Part shown: one piece after another, positions 42,350 through 51,587 of the stretch | Position numbering within the stretch: the first letter of the stretch is position 1 | Layout of the letters: each line of letters starts with the position of its first letter | Assembly: GCA_009773335.1 (NCBI GenBank) | Contig: WRPF01000016.1 | Span: 1-51,587, forward strand | DNA from: Caulobacteraceae bacterium | GTDB lineage: Bacteria; Pseudomonadota; Alphaproteobacteria; Caulobacterales; Aquidulcibacteraceae | Direction: 5' to 3' | Length of the DNA stretch: 51,587 nucleotides | Notes under the pieces: generated by a model | Told to the model about the DNA's origin: nothing | The model's database searches: none | The model's input: only the letters and a program-made list of their open reading frames with translations | Position numbers and translations under genes: made by a program

Positions 42350-45289
42350 TCAGAACCGCGCAGTGGCGCCGACGGTGAAGACCCGTCCCAGAACATCGTA
42401 GGTGCCGGGGTAGGTGTTTCCGCTGTTGAAGGTTGTCGATCCCGTATCGTTGCCGATGAGCGGAGGATCCTTGTCGAGGACGTTTGAGACGCTTGCATTG
42501 AGCTGAAGTGCCTTGGTGACATCCCAGCCGAAGGCGAGGTCGACGTAGTCGTAGGCCTCGATCTTCGAGAAGCGATCGAGAATGCCGCCCGTACCCGCGT
42601 CGAGCGTCACTTCGCTCAGGTGACGCCAGCGATACGAGAGGTCGAACGGCCCCACCGACCAGGTCGTGCGCTGCACCCAGCGGTCCTCGGGGTTTGGGCC
42701 GCCCACCGATCCGGTCGCCGTGGACGGAAGCCCGCACACCTGACCGTACTTGCCTGCGCACGAGATCGTCGCGCTTGACGGGCTTGGCTTGTAGTCCGCG
42801 TCGAACACGTGCGTGCCCTCGAAGCTGAACGTGACGTCTCCCCAACCCGGGTGGCCCAGCGCCTCAAGGTCCAGCCGGTATCGCACCCCGAGGTCGAGGC
42901 CGGAGGTTTCAATCTCGGCGATGTTCTGGAACGCCTGCACGACGCCGAACTGGAGATCGCCGCTCAGATCGCCCGACAGCGTGTTGCGACGGATCAACAG
43001 ACAGTCCGCAACTGCGGGGTTCGCCGTGGGGTTGCGCGCGGCGCTGTAGCATCCTGCGAGGATGTCCGAGGCGGGACGCAGCGCAATCGCATCCTCGATC
43101 TTGATATCGTAGTAGTCGAGGGTGAGGGAAAGGCCTTCGAGGAACGACGGCTCAGCGACAAAACCGAACGTCACGGTGTCGGATTTTTCCGGATCGAGCG
43201 TTGTGCTGCCGCCGACGAAATTGTTGATCTGTCCGGAGATCGGACCCGGCACCGTGCCGGCGTTGAGACGCGCCGCCGGCGCGCCCGTCGCGAGACACAG
43301 CGTGTAGAGCGGCCCGGACGAGAGCGGCGTCAGTGCGCAGGGATCGACCGTCAGGTTGCCGGTTCCCGGCGTGAGCGGCGTGAAGAGTTCGGCGAGGTTC
43401 GCCGCCCGGACAGCGCGCTGGAACATCCCCCTGAAGCGCAGCTCCTCCAAGGGGCGCCATTCGAGGCCGTACTTGTAACTGTCGACCTCGCCGGAGGACG
43501 AATAGTCGGACACGCGGTAGCCCAGCTCGAGATTGAGCGCGCGCGCGAAGGGGGCGTTCTCGACCAGCGGCACAAGGGCTTCGCCGTAGTATTCGCTGAC
43601 GTCGTACTCGCCGGAGACGGGCAAGGTCTGGCCAAAGCCAGGCGAAACGCCGCTCGCGGACGCCGCGTCGGGTCGGAAATCCGACGTCTCGCGCCGGTGT
43701 TCGGCGCCGAACGAAACCTCGATGGGCGATTGTGCGAGCGGACTCCGGAACGAGCCGAGGTTTCCGGTCATGTTGCCGATCACGTAGTTCTGCGTGGTCA
43801 GCGATTGCACCTGCAGGTCGAGGCGGATGAACGCGAGCGCGGCCACCGAGATTGGCGTGGAGGGATCGAACAGATTGAGCGGCGCGCAGCCGTTGGAGGC
43901 GTCGACGCAGGTAGTGGTGTTGGTCGCGAACAGCGCCTGCTGTACCCGGTTGGCGTCGATGTCATTGCGTTGTTGCCGCTTCAGGCTGTTTTCACCGTGC
44001 GCGTATGAAAGGTCCCACGACCATCCCTCGAGCGCGCCCGAAAGCGAGCCGCGGAGGCCAGCGAGCGCCTGGTAGGTGTCGTAGTCAAATTCATACTGAC
44101 GCGGTCCGAGCTCGAGCATGCGACGACGCACGCCGACCTGCACGCACTGCGAGGTCCCGACCGTGCAAGGCGCGAGCGTATTGTCCCCGGCAAGAAAGCT
44201 CGATTGAGCCGCGGACAGGAAGGGGTTGTCCACGGGGATTTCGAATGTGAAGCCGAATGTCGCCGTGGATGCGAGCGCGGGGGCCGTCGTCGAGGAGGAG
44301 AAGAGGAAACGTCCGTACGCTTCGACGAGATCGTTGATTTCGTATCTGGCTAGCGCGAGACCCTGCCAGCGGTTCTGGGGCCCCTGGTAGAGATTCTGCG
44401 GGTTGAAGTTGAACGGGGTGATCGTGCTCGACAACCCTGTCGCCGCCCCGGGGTTCACCTGCACCTGGCCGCCGCCGGAATCGATCACGGATGGAATGCT
44501 GTTCGAGCTGCCGCCAGGCGTTCCGGTGTCGGAATCGAGCGCCACGGCGCCGTAGCTGCGCGCGTCCTGGTTCACCTGGTCCTGATCGAGGTGGCCGATG
44601 TAGAGCGCGACGTTGCCGCGGCCATTGTCGAGTTCGGCGCCGAGGGTGACGCCATAGGCGTTGCGCCGGCCGTCCTGATGGTCGGTCACCGAATAGTCGG
44701 CGTCGAACTGGGCGCCGTGGAAATCGTCCTTGAGGATGAAGTTGACGACGCCGGACATGGCGTCCGACCCGTAGACCGCCGAGGCGCCGCCGGTGACGAT
44801 GTCCACGCGTTCGAGCATGGACACGGGGATCGCGGTCACATCGACAAGGCCGTTCGGGTCGAAACCGACCATGCGTTTCCCGTCCACGAGGACGAGTGTG
44901 CGCGGCGTGGTCAGGCCCCTGAGATCGACGGTCGATGTGCCCGAAGACCCGTTGTTGAGGTTGGAGCTGTTGCCGGAGAGAAACTGCGGCATCGCGCGCA
45001 GCGCCTGTTCGACATCCACCGGCATCGTCAGCTCGAGCTCTTCGCTGTTGATGGTCGCGATGGGGCTGTTGGAGGTGAAGCCGGGGCGCGGGATGCGCGA
45101 TCCCGTGACGACGATGGTCTCGTCTTCCGGCGGCGTCGGCGGTTCGGCGGCGTCCTGGGCGAATGCCGATCCCGAAAAGACGCTGGCGAGAGCGGCGGTA
45201 AGGAAGAGGTTGGTGCGGCCGGGAGCCCGCCCGGGAACGGTGGCAATGGAGCTGCCGGAAGGAGTGGTGAAATTGGCGCGCGCGCGCAT
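42350..45289 (-). CDS. TonB-dependent outer-membrane receptor
   Basis: This 979-residue protein has a signal peptide (FLTAALASVFSGSAFA), a TonB box-like DETIVVTGSRIPR, a plug domain (VEQALRAMPQFLSGNSSNLN; VDLRGLTTPRTLVLVDGKRM; IPVSMLERVDIVTGGASAVY) and a 22-strand barrel ending in a terminal aromatic (GATARF). It imports a large substrate energised by TonB. The ATG at 45289 has GAGGAA upstream. Being divergent from the rhamnose aldolase and rhamnosidase genes suggests rhamnosides or pectic oligosaccharides as substrate, which is inference. Confidence 0.93.
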   Translation of the reverse strand: MRARANFTTPSGSSIATVPGRAPGRTNLFLTAALASVFSGSAFAQDAAEPPTPPEDETIVVTGSRIPRPGFTSNSPIATINSEELELTMPVDVEQALRAMPQFLSGNSSNLNNGSSGTSTVDLRGLTTPRTLVLVDGKRMVGFDPNGLVDVTAIPVSMLERVDIVTGGASAVYGSDAMSGVVNFILKDDFHGAQFDADYSVTDHQDGRRNAYGVTLGAELDNGRGNVALYIGHLDQDQVNQDARSYGAVALDSDTGTPGGSSNSIPSVIDSGGGQVQVNPGAATGLSSTITPFNFNPQNLYQGPQNRWQGLALARYEINDLVEAYGRFLFSSSTTAPALASTATFGFTFEIPVDNPFLSAAQSSFLAGDNTLAPCTVGTSQCVQVGVRRRMLELGPRQYEFDYDTYQALAGLRGSLSGALEGWSWDLSYAHGENSLKRQQRNDIDANRVQQALFATNTTTCVDASNGCAPLNLFDPSTPISVAALAFIRLDLQVQSLTTQNYVIGNMTGNLGSFRSPLAQSPIEVSFGAEHRRETSDFRPDAASASGVSPGFGQTLPVSGEYDVSEYYGEALVPLVENAPFARALNLELGYRVSDYSSSGEVDSYKYGLEWRPLEELRFRGMFQRAVRAANLAELFTPLTPGTGNLTVDPCALTPLSSGPLYTLCLATGAPAARLNAGTVPGPISGQINNFVGGSTTLDPEKSDTVTFGFVAEPSFLEGLSLTLDYYDIKIEDAIALRPASDILAGCYSAARNPTANPAVADCLLIRRNTLSGDLSGDLQFGVVQAFQNIAEIETSGLDLGVRYRLDLEALGHPGWGDVTFSFEGTHVFDADYKPSPSSATISCAGKYGQVCGLPSTATGSVGGPNPEDRWVQRTTWSVGPFDLSYRWRHLSEVTLDAGTGGILDRFSKIEAYDYVDLAFGWDVTKALQLNASVSNVLDKDPPLIGNDTGSTTFNSGNTYPGTYDVLGRVFTVGATARF

Positions 45290-45664
45290 GACTTGTTCCT
45301 CGCTTGATATCCCGCCGTCGGGCGGGCGACCGGAGGAATTCAAGAGGGCGTCACGCGCGCTGGAACGCACTCAGCGATCAAGGGTGCGCCTTTTCCGGCG
45401 ATCGTGGATCCGCCGCGACGAACGACCGGCATCCGGCGACCGGAAGCGTGGCAGCCGTTGCATGCAGCCCGCACCCGGCCGACCTAGCCCGGCCGAGGGA
45501 AACGAGTTCGCCGCCGCATCGGGCATCTGCGACGGATCGCACCCGGAAGCGGATGTCGAAACCAGAAATGATCGAAAAAGCGCAATATGTGCAAGAGTGT
45601 GATTGTCCGTGAGCGAACGCCTTGCTATGGTTGAGCGCGAACGGACTGTGAACGGAGCGCGCGG
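45290..45664. promoter_or_regulatory. 375-bp divergent control region of the rhamnoside locus
   Basis: Lies between the TonB receptor (minus) and the aldolase/dehydrogenase gene (plus). It holds promoters for both. A CCCGCC-GTC-GGCGGG hairpin at 45311-45326 falls in the receptor leader. No copy of the 51376/51420 inverted repeat was found here. Confidence 0.45.
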
Positions 45665-47761
45665 ATGGATGGGAGCCTGCCCTCGAAAGGCGCGACGCCG
45701 CTCAGCGCGCCTAAATCACGATGGCGCCCCGAAGACTGCGGCGCGATGAGCGAGCCCGATCTGCTTGTCTATCGCTCGCGTCTGCTGGGGAGCGACCTGG
45801 CGGTGACCAATTTTGGCGGGGGCAACACCTCGGCGAAGATCGCATCTGACGACCCGCTGACGGGTGAGCCGACGACCGTCCTTTGGGTGAAGGGGTCAGG
45901 CGGCGACCTGGGATCCATCGAGACGTCTGGATTTGCGACCCTGGATATTGCGCGTTTGCAACAGCTCGACACGCGCTATCGGGGCGTTGACCAGGAAGAC
46001 GCCATGACCGGATATCTGGCGCATTGCACTTTCAACCTGAACCCGCGCGCCGCCTCAATCGACACTGCCCTGCACGCGTTGTTGCCATACGCCCACGTCG
46101 ATCACATGCACCCAGATGCGATCACCGCGCTCGCAACGTCGAGGGACGGAAAGGCCCTCACGCGAGAGGTGTTCGGCGATGCGATCGGATGGTTGGCGTG
46201 GCGGCGCCCCGGATGGGAGCTTGCACGCGAACTGGCCGCCTTGGCTCATGCAAGGCCAAAGATGCTGGGCGTCGTGCTGCAGAACCATGGTCTGGTCACC
46301 TGGGGCGACACGTCCAGGGACTGTTACGAGTCGACGATCGAGACGATCGGCCGGGCGGCCGGGTTCGTGAATGCGCATCTGGGCAACGGGGCCGCCTTTG
46401 GCGGCGCCCTAGTCGCCGTCATGGAACAAGCGGCGCGCCGGGTTGCGGCCGTCAGCACGATGGCGCGCCTGCGCCCGTTGCTCTCCGAAGCATCACCAAA
46501 GGTGGGACATTTGGTGGATTCCCCCGAAGCGCTGGAGTTTGTCTGCAGCGCCGGCCTGGAGCGGCTCGCCAACATAGGCACCTCTTGCCCGGACCATTTC
46601 CTGCGCACGAAGGTCCGCCCGCTCGTCATCGGTCCGGACACCGATGTTGACGGCATGACTGCCGCCATTCGTCGTTATCGCGACGACTACGCTGCGTACT
46701 ATGCGCGATGCAGACGGCCCGATAGCCCCGCGATGCGCGATCCCTATCCGGTGCTTGTCGCCGTGCCGGGCGTCGGATTGATCTCGTTTGCCAAGGACAA
46801 GGCCACGGCCCGGATCGCGGGTGAGTTCTTCGGCAACGCAATAAACGTCATGCGCGGGGCTGAGGCGGTGTCGCGCTACTGCGGCCTTCCCGAACAGGAG
46901 GCGTTCGATATCGAGTACTGGTTGCTTGAGGAGGCAAAATTGAAGCGCATGCCGGCGCCGTTGCCGCTCCAGGGACGCATCGCCCTGATCACAGGGGGCG
47001 CAGGCGGCATCGGGCGGGCGATCGCCGCGCGACTGCTCGAAGATGGAGCCTGTGTTTTTCTGGCGGACCGGTCGCAGTCTTCGCTTGAAGAGGCGCTCGC
47101 CGAACTCAAGGCGCGCGGCGATGGCGATCGCATGGCCGGTCTCACGATGGATGTAACAAGCGAATCTCTGGTGGAGGAGGCATTCCAGGCGTGCGTGCTT
47201 GAATTCGGCGGTCTTGATATCCTTGTCGCAAACGCCGGTCTTGCGTCATCGGCGCCCATCGAGGAGGCGACGCTTGACCAGTGGCGCGCCACGTTCGCGG
47301 TTCTGGGCGATGGCTACTTCCTGGCCGCGCGCGAAGCATTCAAGATCATGAAGGGTCAGGGTGGAGGGTCCATTGTATTCGTGGTCTCGAAGAACGCGCT
47401 CGCCGCGACCCCCGGCGCCTCAGCGTACGCTTCGGCGAAAGCTGCCGAGCTTCACCTTGCACGGTGCCTTGCGCTGGAAGGTGCGCCGCACGGCATTCGC
47501 GTGAACGCGGTGAACCCCGATGCTGTCATAAAGGGCTCGCAGATCTGGAACGGGAGCTGGCGCGCGGAACGCGCCACTGCATATGGTATCGAGGACACGG
47601 ACCTGGAGGAGTTCTATCGCAAGCGTTCACTGCTGCAACGATCGGTCTTGCCAGAGGACGTCGCAGAGGCGGTCGCTTTCTTTGCCGGTGAGCGCTCGGC
47701 GAAGTCGACGGGGAACATCCTCAATGTGGACGGCGGTAATACCATTGCGTTCGTGAGATAG
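45665..47761 (+). CDS. rhaD: Bifunctional rhamnulose-1-phosphate aldolase / short-chain dehydrogenase
   Basis: This 698-residue fusion has a class II aldolase domain (about 25-420) with zinc histidines in HVDHMHPDAI and QNHGLVTWG, followed by an SDR domain (about 435-698) with the cofactor motif TGGAGGIGRA, NAG in ILVANAGLAS and the catalytic Tyr-x-x-x-Lys in SAYASAKAAE. Such fusions cleave rhamnulose-1-phosphate to dihydroxyacetone phosphate and lactaldehyde and oxidise the lactaldehyde. Isomerase and kinase genes are not in the window. It is the first gene of the operon with the rhamnosidase and DeoR genes. Confidence 0.93.
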   Translation: MDGSLPSKGATPLSAPKSRWRPEDCGAMSEPDLLVYRSRLLGSDLAVTNFGGGNTSAKIASDDPLTGEPTTVLWVKGSGGDLGSIETSGFATLDIARLQQLDTRYRGVDQEDAMTGYLAHCTFNLNPRAASIDTALHALLPYAHVDHMHPDAITALATSRDGKALTREVFGDAIGWLAWRRPGWELARELAALAHARPKMLGVVLQNHGLVTWGDTSRDCYESTIETIGRAAGFVNAHLGNGAAFGGALVAVMEQAARRVAAVSTMARLRPLLSEASPKVGHLVDSPEALEFVCSAGLERLANIGTSCPDHFLRTKVRPLVIGPDTDVDGMTAAIRRYRDDYAAYYARCRRPDSPAMRDPYPVLVAVPGVGLISFAKDKATARIAGEFFGNAINVMRGAEAVSRYCGLPEQEAFDIEYWLLEEAKLKRMPAPLPLQGRIALITGGAGGIGRAIAARLLEDGACVFLADRSQSSLEEALAELKARGDGDRMAGLTMDVTSESLVEEAFQACVLEFGGLDILVANAGLASSAPIEEATLDQWRATFAVLGDGYFLAAREAFKIMKGQGGGSIVFVVSKNALAATPGASAYASAKAAELHLARCLALEGAPHGIRVNAVNPDAVIKGSQIWNGSWRAERATAYGIEDTDLEEFYRKRSLLQRSVLPEDVAEAVAFFAGERSAKSTGNILNVDGGNTIAFVR

Positions 47762-47767
47762 AGCGGG

Positions 47768-50383
47768 ATGAACGCCGACCCTCCGACGAGCCGGTCTCGC
47801 GCCTCATCAGCGCGCGCGCCGTTCATCTGGACCTCCAAGCAGAAGATCGACGCGGATGGCTTTTTTTCCGCGATCCGCGGCGCGCCGCCGCGATCGGACG
47901 GCCTCAATCGCTGGTTTCTCTTTCGCCGCCGCATAAATCTTGATTGCCGGCCGGATCGCGGTTGGCTCGACGTGACATGCGACGGCAAGTACCAGCTCTT
48001 CATCAACGGCGCTCGTATCGGTCGCGGGCCGGTGCGGTGTTCGCCGTTGTTCCAACGGTATGACCGCTACGAGGATGTCTCCTGCTTTCGCGCAGGGGAA
48101 AATGTGATTGGCCTTCTGGTTCACACCTACGGCGCCGATACGGCTTTCTATGAAGGCGTGCACGGCCATTGGCGTGAAACATTTGGCGATGGCGCGCTCT
48201 GGATTGACGGCGAACTTGGCTTCGGCGCGCCGGACGACAATCGCGCGAGCGTGATGCTCAGATCCGATCTGGACTGGCGCGCCTATGACTGCGATGCGTG
48301 GGACACGGACACGCCGCAAGTCAATTCGGGGCTGGGCTTCGTGGAGTCCATTGATGCGCGGCGGTTTCCGGTGGGGTGGTCGCAGGCGGGATTCGACGAT
48401 ACGCATTGGGACGAAGTGCAAATACTGACGGCCGGCGGCGGCGGGCCAGAGGCGCGCTTCGGCGGCGCGGTCACGCGCCCCTATCCGCTGCTGAAGCTCT
48501 CCGAGATGCCGCAACAGTCTGAAGTCTTTGTGCCGCCGGTCGCGATCGCCTGGGCGCGCGACGTCGAAGTACGTGCGGCGCCGATCATCGAACAGGCCTA
48601 CGCGGAACCGCTTGGGTCGCGTCTCGCCGAGGTGGAAGCGGAGTGCGCCGTTCTTGCGCGAGCCGGCGCCGACGGTGCGCGGATCGTGACGGCGCCGGGG
48701 CGAGGCGTCGCCATCCTGTTTGACTTTGCCGAGATCCAGGCGGGGCGTCCGACGCTGGAAATCCATGCACGGGGCGGGGAAGTCTTCGATATCGTCGTTT
48801 CGGAGCGCCTGCCGGGAGAGTTCGAGCCCGGCGGAATTGGTGAAACCGCGCGGATCGAACGCAAGCCATTGCTCGGGCTCGATGCGCACGTCTCGCGTTA
48901 TGTGGCGCGCGCCGGGCGTCAGGTGTTCGAGACATTCGAGTGGGATGCGGTGCGCTGGCTCCAACTCACCGTACGCGAGGCGCCGCAGGGCGTGCAGGTG
49001 CGGAATCTCGGCGTTGTCGCCACTCGATTTCCGGCGCGGCCTTCGGGACAGTTTGAATGCTCCGATGCGCTGCTGACGCATCTGTGGGGTCTTGGACGAA
49101 AGACCATTGATCTCTGCATGCATGATGGGTGGATTGATTGCCCCTCACGTGAACAGCGCCAGTGGCTTGGGGACGCGACCGTTGAGCATCTTGTCGGCGA
49201 GGCCGTTTACGGGCCGCAGATCCACCAGCTGAACCGCCACTTCCTTCGCTCTGCAGCGGAGAGTCAGCGTCCGGACGGACTGCTTGAGATGTTCGCGCCG
49301 GGCGACCACCGGCGATTTGGCTGGCTCATTCCGGACTTCACCCTGCAATGGATATTCAACGTCGCCGATCACTTCGATCATTCGGGAGATCGCGAACTTC
49401 TCGTTGAGCTTTTCCCCGCGTTGCTCAAGGCGATCGGCTGGTTTGAGCGTCTGCAGGGTGAAGATGGCCGCATCGCGGATCTGCCGTACTGGCATTTCCA
49501 GGACTGGGCGGCGGTCGGGCGGACCGGATTTGCAACGGTGCTGAACGCCGAGCTGCTCGGGGCGCTGCGCATTGCAGGGCGACTTTCGATTGCGCTCGGG
49601 TGGCCGGGGCGTGCGGCGCAATTTGCGGGAAATGCCGAACGACTTGCGCGCGCTCTGGAGGCGCACTGGGACGAGGAGCGTTCGGTCTATGTGGATGTCG
49701 TGGATCCGCAAACCGGCGCGCTTGAGCGGCGCGTCTCCCAGCACGCGAACGCCGCAATGATGCTCTGGGCCGATCTGACGCAGGAACGGATGACCGTGCT
49801 CGCGCAGGCGATCGGCGACCGCGCCCGCCTGCGGTTGACGCCGGCGCCGCCGGTCACCCTGGTCGGCGAACCGTTCGATCCGGAAATCGACATCGTTCTC
49901 GCGAATACCTTTTTCAGCCATTTCGTCTATGAGGCTCTCGCCAGGGCGGGTCGCCTGGACCTTGCCCTTGCGCTGATGCGGGAACGCTACGGCGGCATGG
50001 CGTCGAGAGGGGCGACGACTTTGTGGGAGGGCTTTGAACCGCACACCAGTCTCGCGCACGGGTTTTCCGCGACGCCGACATGGCAGTTGTCGCGTCACGT
50101 GCTTGGCGTAATGCCGGCGGCGCCGGGGTTTGCCCGGGTCCGGATTCGGCCGAATCTCGGCGATCTCGACTTCGCGCACGGGATATTTCCCACGGTCAAT
50201 GGGGATGTGGCCGTTGCAATAAAGCGAGTGGCTGACGACCTCGACGTGGAGGTGTCGTTGCCGCAGGGCATGTCAGGCATTATCGAGCCTCCCGCTGGCT
50301 ACCGTCTTGAGGGTGACGGCGTGCTGGCCTCCGGTCGAAATCGCCGCCGGCTCCGTGCTGTGTGGCGCGCGAAGACGAATTAG
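47768..50383 (+). CDS. Alpha-L-rhamnosidase (GH78 family)
   Basis: This 871-residue enzyme removes terminal L-rhamnose from glycosides. It has N-terminal beta domains (LFRRRINLDCRPDRGWLDVT; YQLFINGARIGRGPVR; FDFAEIQAGRPTLEI) and the (alpha/alpha)6 barrel with the GH78 motif IDCPSREQRQWLGDA (about residue 457). A C-terminal beta domain follows (PGFARVRIRPNLGDLDFA). There is no signal peptide, so it probably acts in the cytoplasm on imported oligosaccharides. It starts 6 bp after the aldolase gene stop. Confidence 0.93.
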   Translation: MNADPPTSRSRASSARAPFIWTSKQKIDADGFFSAIRGAPPRSDGLNRWFLFRRRINLDCRPDRGWLDVTCDGKYQLFINGARIGRGPVRCSPLFQRYDRYEDVSCFRAGENVIGLLVHTYGADTAFYEGVHGHWRETFGDGALWIDGELGFGAPDDNRASVMLRSDLDWRAYDCDAWDTDTPQVNSGLGFVESIDARRFPVGWSQAGFDDTHWDEVQILTAGGGGPEARFGGAVTRPYPLLKLSEMPQQSEVFVPPVAIAWARDVEVRAAPIIEQAYAEPLGSRLAEVEAECAVLARAGADGARIVTAPGRGVAILFDFAEIQAGRPTLEIHARGGEVFDIVVSERLPGEFEPGGIGETARIERKPLLGLDAHVSRYVARAGRQVFETFEWDAVRWLQLTVREAPQGVQVRNLGVVATRFPARPSGQFECSDALLTHLWGLGRKTIDLCMHDGWIDCPSREQRQWLGDATVEHLVGEAVYGPQIHQLNRHFLRSAAESQRPDGLLEMFAPGDHRRFGWLIPDFTLQWIFNVADHFDHSGDRELLVELFPALLKAIGWFERLQGEDGRIADLPYWHFQDWAAVGRTGFATVLNAELLGALRIAGRLSIALGWPGRAAQFAGNAERLARALEAHWDEERSVYVDVVDPQTGALERRVSQHANAAMMLWADLTQERMTVLAQAIGDRARLRLTPAPPVTLVGEPFDPEIDIVLANTFFSHFVYEALARAGRLDLALALMRERYGGMASRGATTLWEGFEPHTSLAHGFSATPTWQLSRHVLGVMPAAPGFARVRIRPNLGDLDFAHGIFPTVNGDVAVAIKRVADDLDVEVSLPQGMSGIIEPPAGYRLEGDGVLASGRNRRRLRAVWRAKTN

Positions 50384-50398
50384 GGCAGGGCAAGCAGC

Positions 50399-51169
50399 AT
50401 GCGTCAGAGCGAACGACGACGGGAAATCCTCAACCGGCTGAGCCAGGAGCCGTTCGCCTCGGTGCAGGAGCTCCAGGCGCTGGTGGGCGCGTCGGAAGCG
50501 ACGGTGCGTCGCGACCTCAAGCAGCTTGCCGACGACGGGGCGCTCAAGCGTGTGCATGGCGGGGTCGAGCGACCGGAAACCAGCGCCTCCCACCTGGCCG
50601 GCGCGCCCCTGGCGCGCAACAAACAGATTAATGTGGCGCAAAAGCGCGCCATCGCACGGGCTGCCGCGGGGCTGGTTGAATCCGGAGACACCATCGTCAT
50701 TGACGGCGGGTCGACGACCGCCATGCTGTGTCCGTTTCTGGCGGATCTCGACCTTCAAGTCCTGACGAATTCCTTGCCGATCGTGGAGCAACTCCTGCTT
50801 GCGCCGCGCACGCGACTTCTGGTTCCGGGAGGCGAGATATTCCGGGAGCAGAACATCATCCTGTCGCCGTTCGAAGATGACGGCACTGCGGAGTGCTTTG
50901 CGTCGAAGATGCTGATGGGCGCGCAGGCGCTCGCGCCGGCAGGGCTTCTGCAGGCGGATTCCATTCTAATACGCGCCGAGCGAAGACTGATGGCGCGCGC
51001 TGAGAAGCTCATCGTGCTGGCCGACAGTTCCAAGTTCGACCGTCGCACGGGGCTCGTGCTCTGCACGCTGTCGGAGATCGATGTGGTGGTGACCGATTCC
51101 GGCATTGGCGCAAAGGACCGCGCCATGCTTGAGAAGGCCAATGTGGAAGTTGTAATCGCCGAGGATTGA
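50399..51169 (+). CDS. DeoR/GlpR-family transcriptional regulator
   Basis: This 256-residue protein has an N-terminal winged helix (ERRREILNRLSQEPFASVQEL; SEATVRRDLKQLADDGALKRVHGG) and a sugar-phosphate-binding DeoRC domain (about 75-250; GDTIVIDGGSTTAMLCPFL; AEKLIVLADSSKFDR; IDVVVTDSGI). Most relatives repress sugar catabolism until a phosphorylated intermediate binds. It is the last gene of the rhamnoside operon and its likely regulator. The inverted repeat at 51376-51430 is a candidate operator. Confidence 0.93.
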   Translation: MRQSERRREILNRLSQEPFASVQELQALVGASEATVRRDLKQLADDGALKRVHGGVERPETSASHLAGAPLARNKQINVAQKRAIARAAAGLVESGDTIVIDGGSTTAMLCPFLADLDLQVLTNSLPIVEQLLLAPRTRLLVPGGEIFREQNIILSPFEDDGTAECFASKMLMGAQALAPAGLLQADSILIRAERRLMARAEKLIVLADSSKFDRRTGLVLCTLSEIDVVVTDSGIGAKDRAMLEKANVEVVIAED

Positions 51170-51375
51170 TCGCCTCGGCTGGACTGCAACGCCAGCGCGC
51201 GCGTCCCGGCGCGGCCATTGCGACTGCGTGACCAGCTTCCAGGAGAAACTGCCTGCCGCCCGCGTCCCTTCAGGCGCGTCAGGCGTCGATGAATCTCGGG
51301 CAATCGGAAAGCAACGCGTGGCGGTCCCCAGCGTGTCGGAAATGGCACATGAGCGCATGGATGCGCGCCCAGTCG

Positions 51376-51430
51376 TGACCGAATGTGACAGAATATGGAC
51401 ATATCGCTCACATATGCGTACATTCGGTCA
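51376..51430. promoter_or_regulatory. Long-spaced inverted repeat upstream of the right-edge gene
   Basis: TGACCGAATGT (51376-51386) and its exact reverse complement ACATTCGGTCA (51420-51430) are 33 bp apart, about three helical turns. The region between is AT-rich, with CATAT/CATATG elements. It is a good candidate for cooperative binding by the DeoR-family protein encoded just upstream. It lies 30 bp before the GGAGGAAGAG ribosome site of the next gene. Confidence 0.6.
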
Positions 51431-51460
51431 TCCGCGTAGACGGTTCTGAGGGAGGAAGAG

Positions 51461-51587
51461 ATGAGGACGACCAAGGGTAAAGGCTTGGGTCTTATAGGTG
51501 CGACAGCATTGGCTGTTGTGTTTGTGGCTCCGTTGTTTCCGGCGTTTGCGCAGGAGTCCTCGGGTGCGATTGGCGATGGTGCGTCCG
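51461..51587 (+). CDS. N-terminus of an exported protein, cut by the window edge
   Basis: The ATG at 51461 is preceded by an excellent GGAGGAAGAG. The first 42 residues hold a signal peptide (LIGATALAVVFVAPLFPAFA, then QES). The position after the rhamnoside operon and the leader form suggest another TonB-dependent receptor, but only the leader is visible. Confidence 0.6.
   Translation, partial: MRTTKGKGLGLIGATALAVVFVAPLFPAFAQESSGAIGDGAS

Noticed and set aside
42022-42522. Minus-strand open frame between the kinase and the TonB receptor
   Set aside because: It overlaps the end of the receptor gene in another frame and has no protein-like features.

Overview
The window is GC-rich DNA from an alphaproteobacterium, most likely Caulobacterales (Hyphomonadaceae/Caulobacter-like). 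The reasons are dnaG-rpoD in tandem, metH split into two genes, an ArsR-methyltransferase fusion ahead of metF, CtrA-like TTAA sites, a large TonB-dependent receptor and a type A RNase P RNA. Genus-level placement is inference. It is chromosomal: mostly housekeeping genes, with short accessory insertions between them. No tRNA, rRNA, CRISPR array, integrase or recognisable transposase was seen.

Layout. 0-2 kb: the tail of a small uncharacterised protein, a palindrome doublet, a ribbon-helix-helix gene and an SPFH membrane protein. 2-6.4 kb: a TadG-like VWA protein, panD, a TIR/transmembrane/TonB-C fusion protein and a beta-carbonic anhydrase. 6.5-12.3 kb: a lipoprotein, glutathione S-transferase, VOC protein, 2OG-Fe(II) oxygenase, TetR regulator with a putative operator, small exported and membrane proteins, an exported cyclophilin, and a ParD/ParE-type toxin-antitoxin pair. 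12.4-18.8 kb, minus strand: mlaA-mlaC, then dnaG-rpoD with a TIR-domain gene joined to the rpoD stop codon. 18.9-25.4 kb: the methionine/one-carbon cluster arsR-MTase, metF, metH1, an inserted unknown gene, metH2. 25.5-32.7 kb: two paralogous CHAP hydrolases, a voltage-gated ion channel, a Rho/Cdc42-like small GTPase with a twin-arginine signal peptide, a 2H phosphoesterase, a TerB-DnaJ protein, an EamA transporter and an AmiD-type amidase. 32.7-36.3 kb: a divergent NorC/NorB-like pair, two small genes and a TetR regulator. 36.5-37.6 kb: a second copy of the small gene plus palindrome-doublet module, then rnpB. 37.6-42 kb: a MinD/FlhG-like ATPase and a LytS/LytTR signalling set with two sensors and one regulator. 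42.3-51.6 kb: a TonB receptor, a bifunctional rhamnulose-phosphate aldolase/dehydrogenase, a GH78 alpha-L-rhamnosidase, a DeoR regulator and the start of another exported protein. Together these last genes look like an L-rhamnoside utilisation locus.

The most striking item is the Rho-family GTPase (28127-28783). It is close to eukaryotic Cdc42/Rac in every G motif, but it has an export signal, substitutions at the positions of Gly12 and Gln61, and no CAAX box. Next come the two modules of an unknown paralogous gene followed by an inverted doublet of GGACCGCG-type palindromes; the TIR gene translationally linked to rpoD; the TIR-TonB-C fusion; and the lower-GC gene set between the two halves of methionine synthase with an ATGA overlap.
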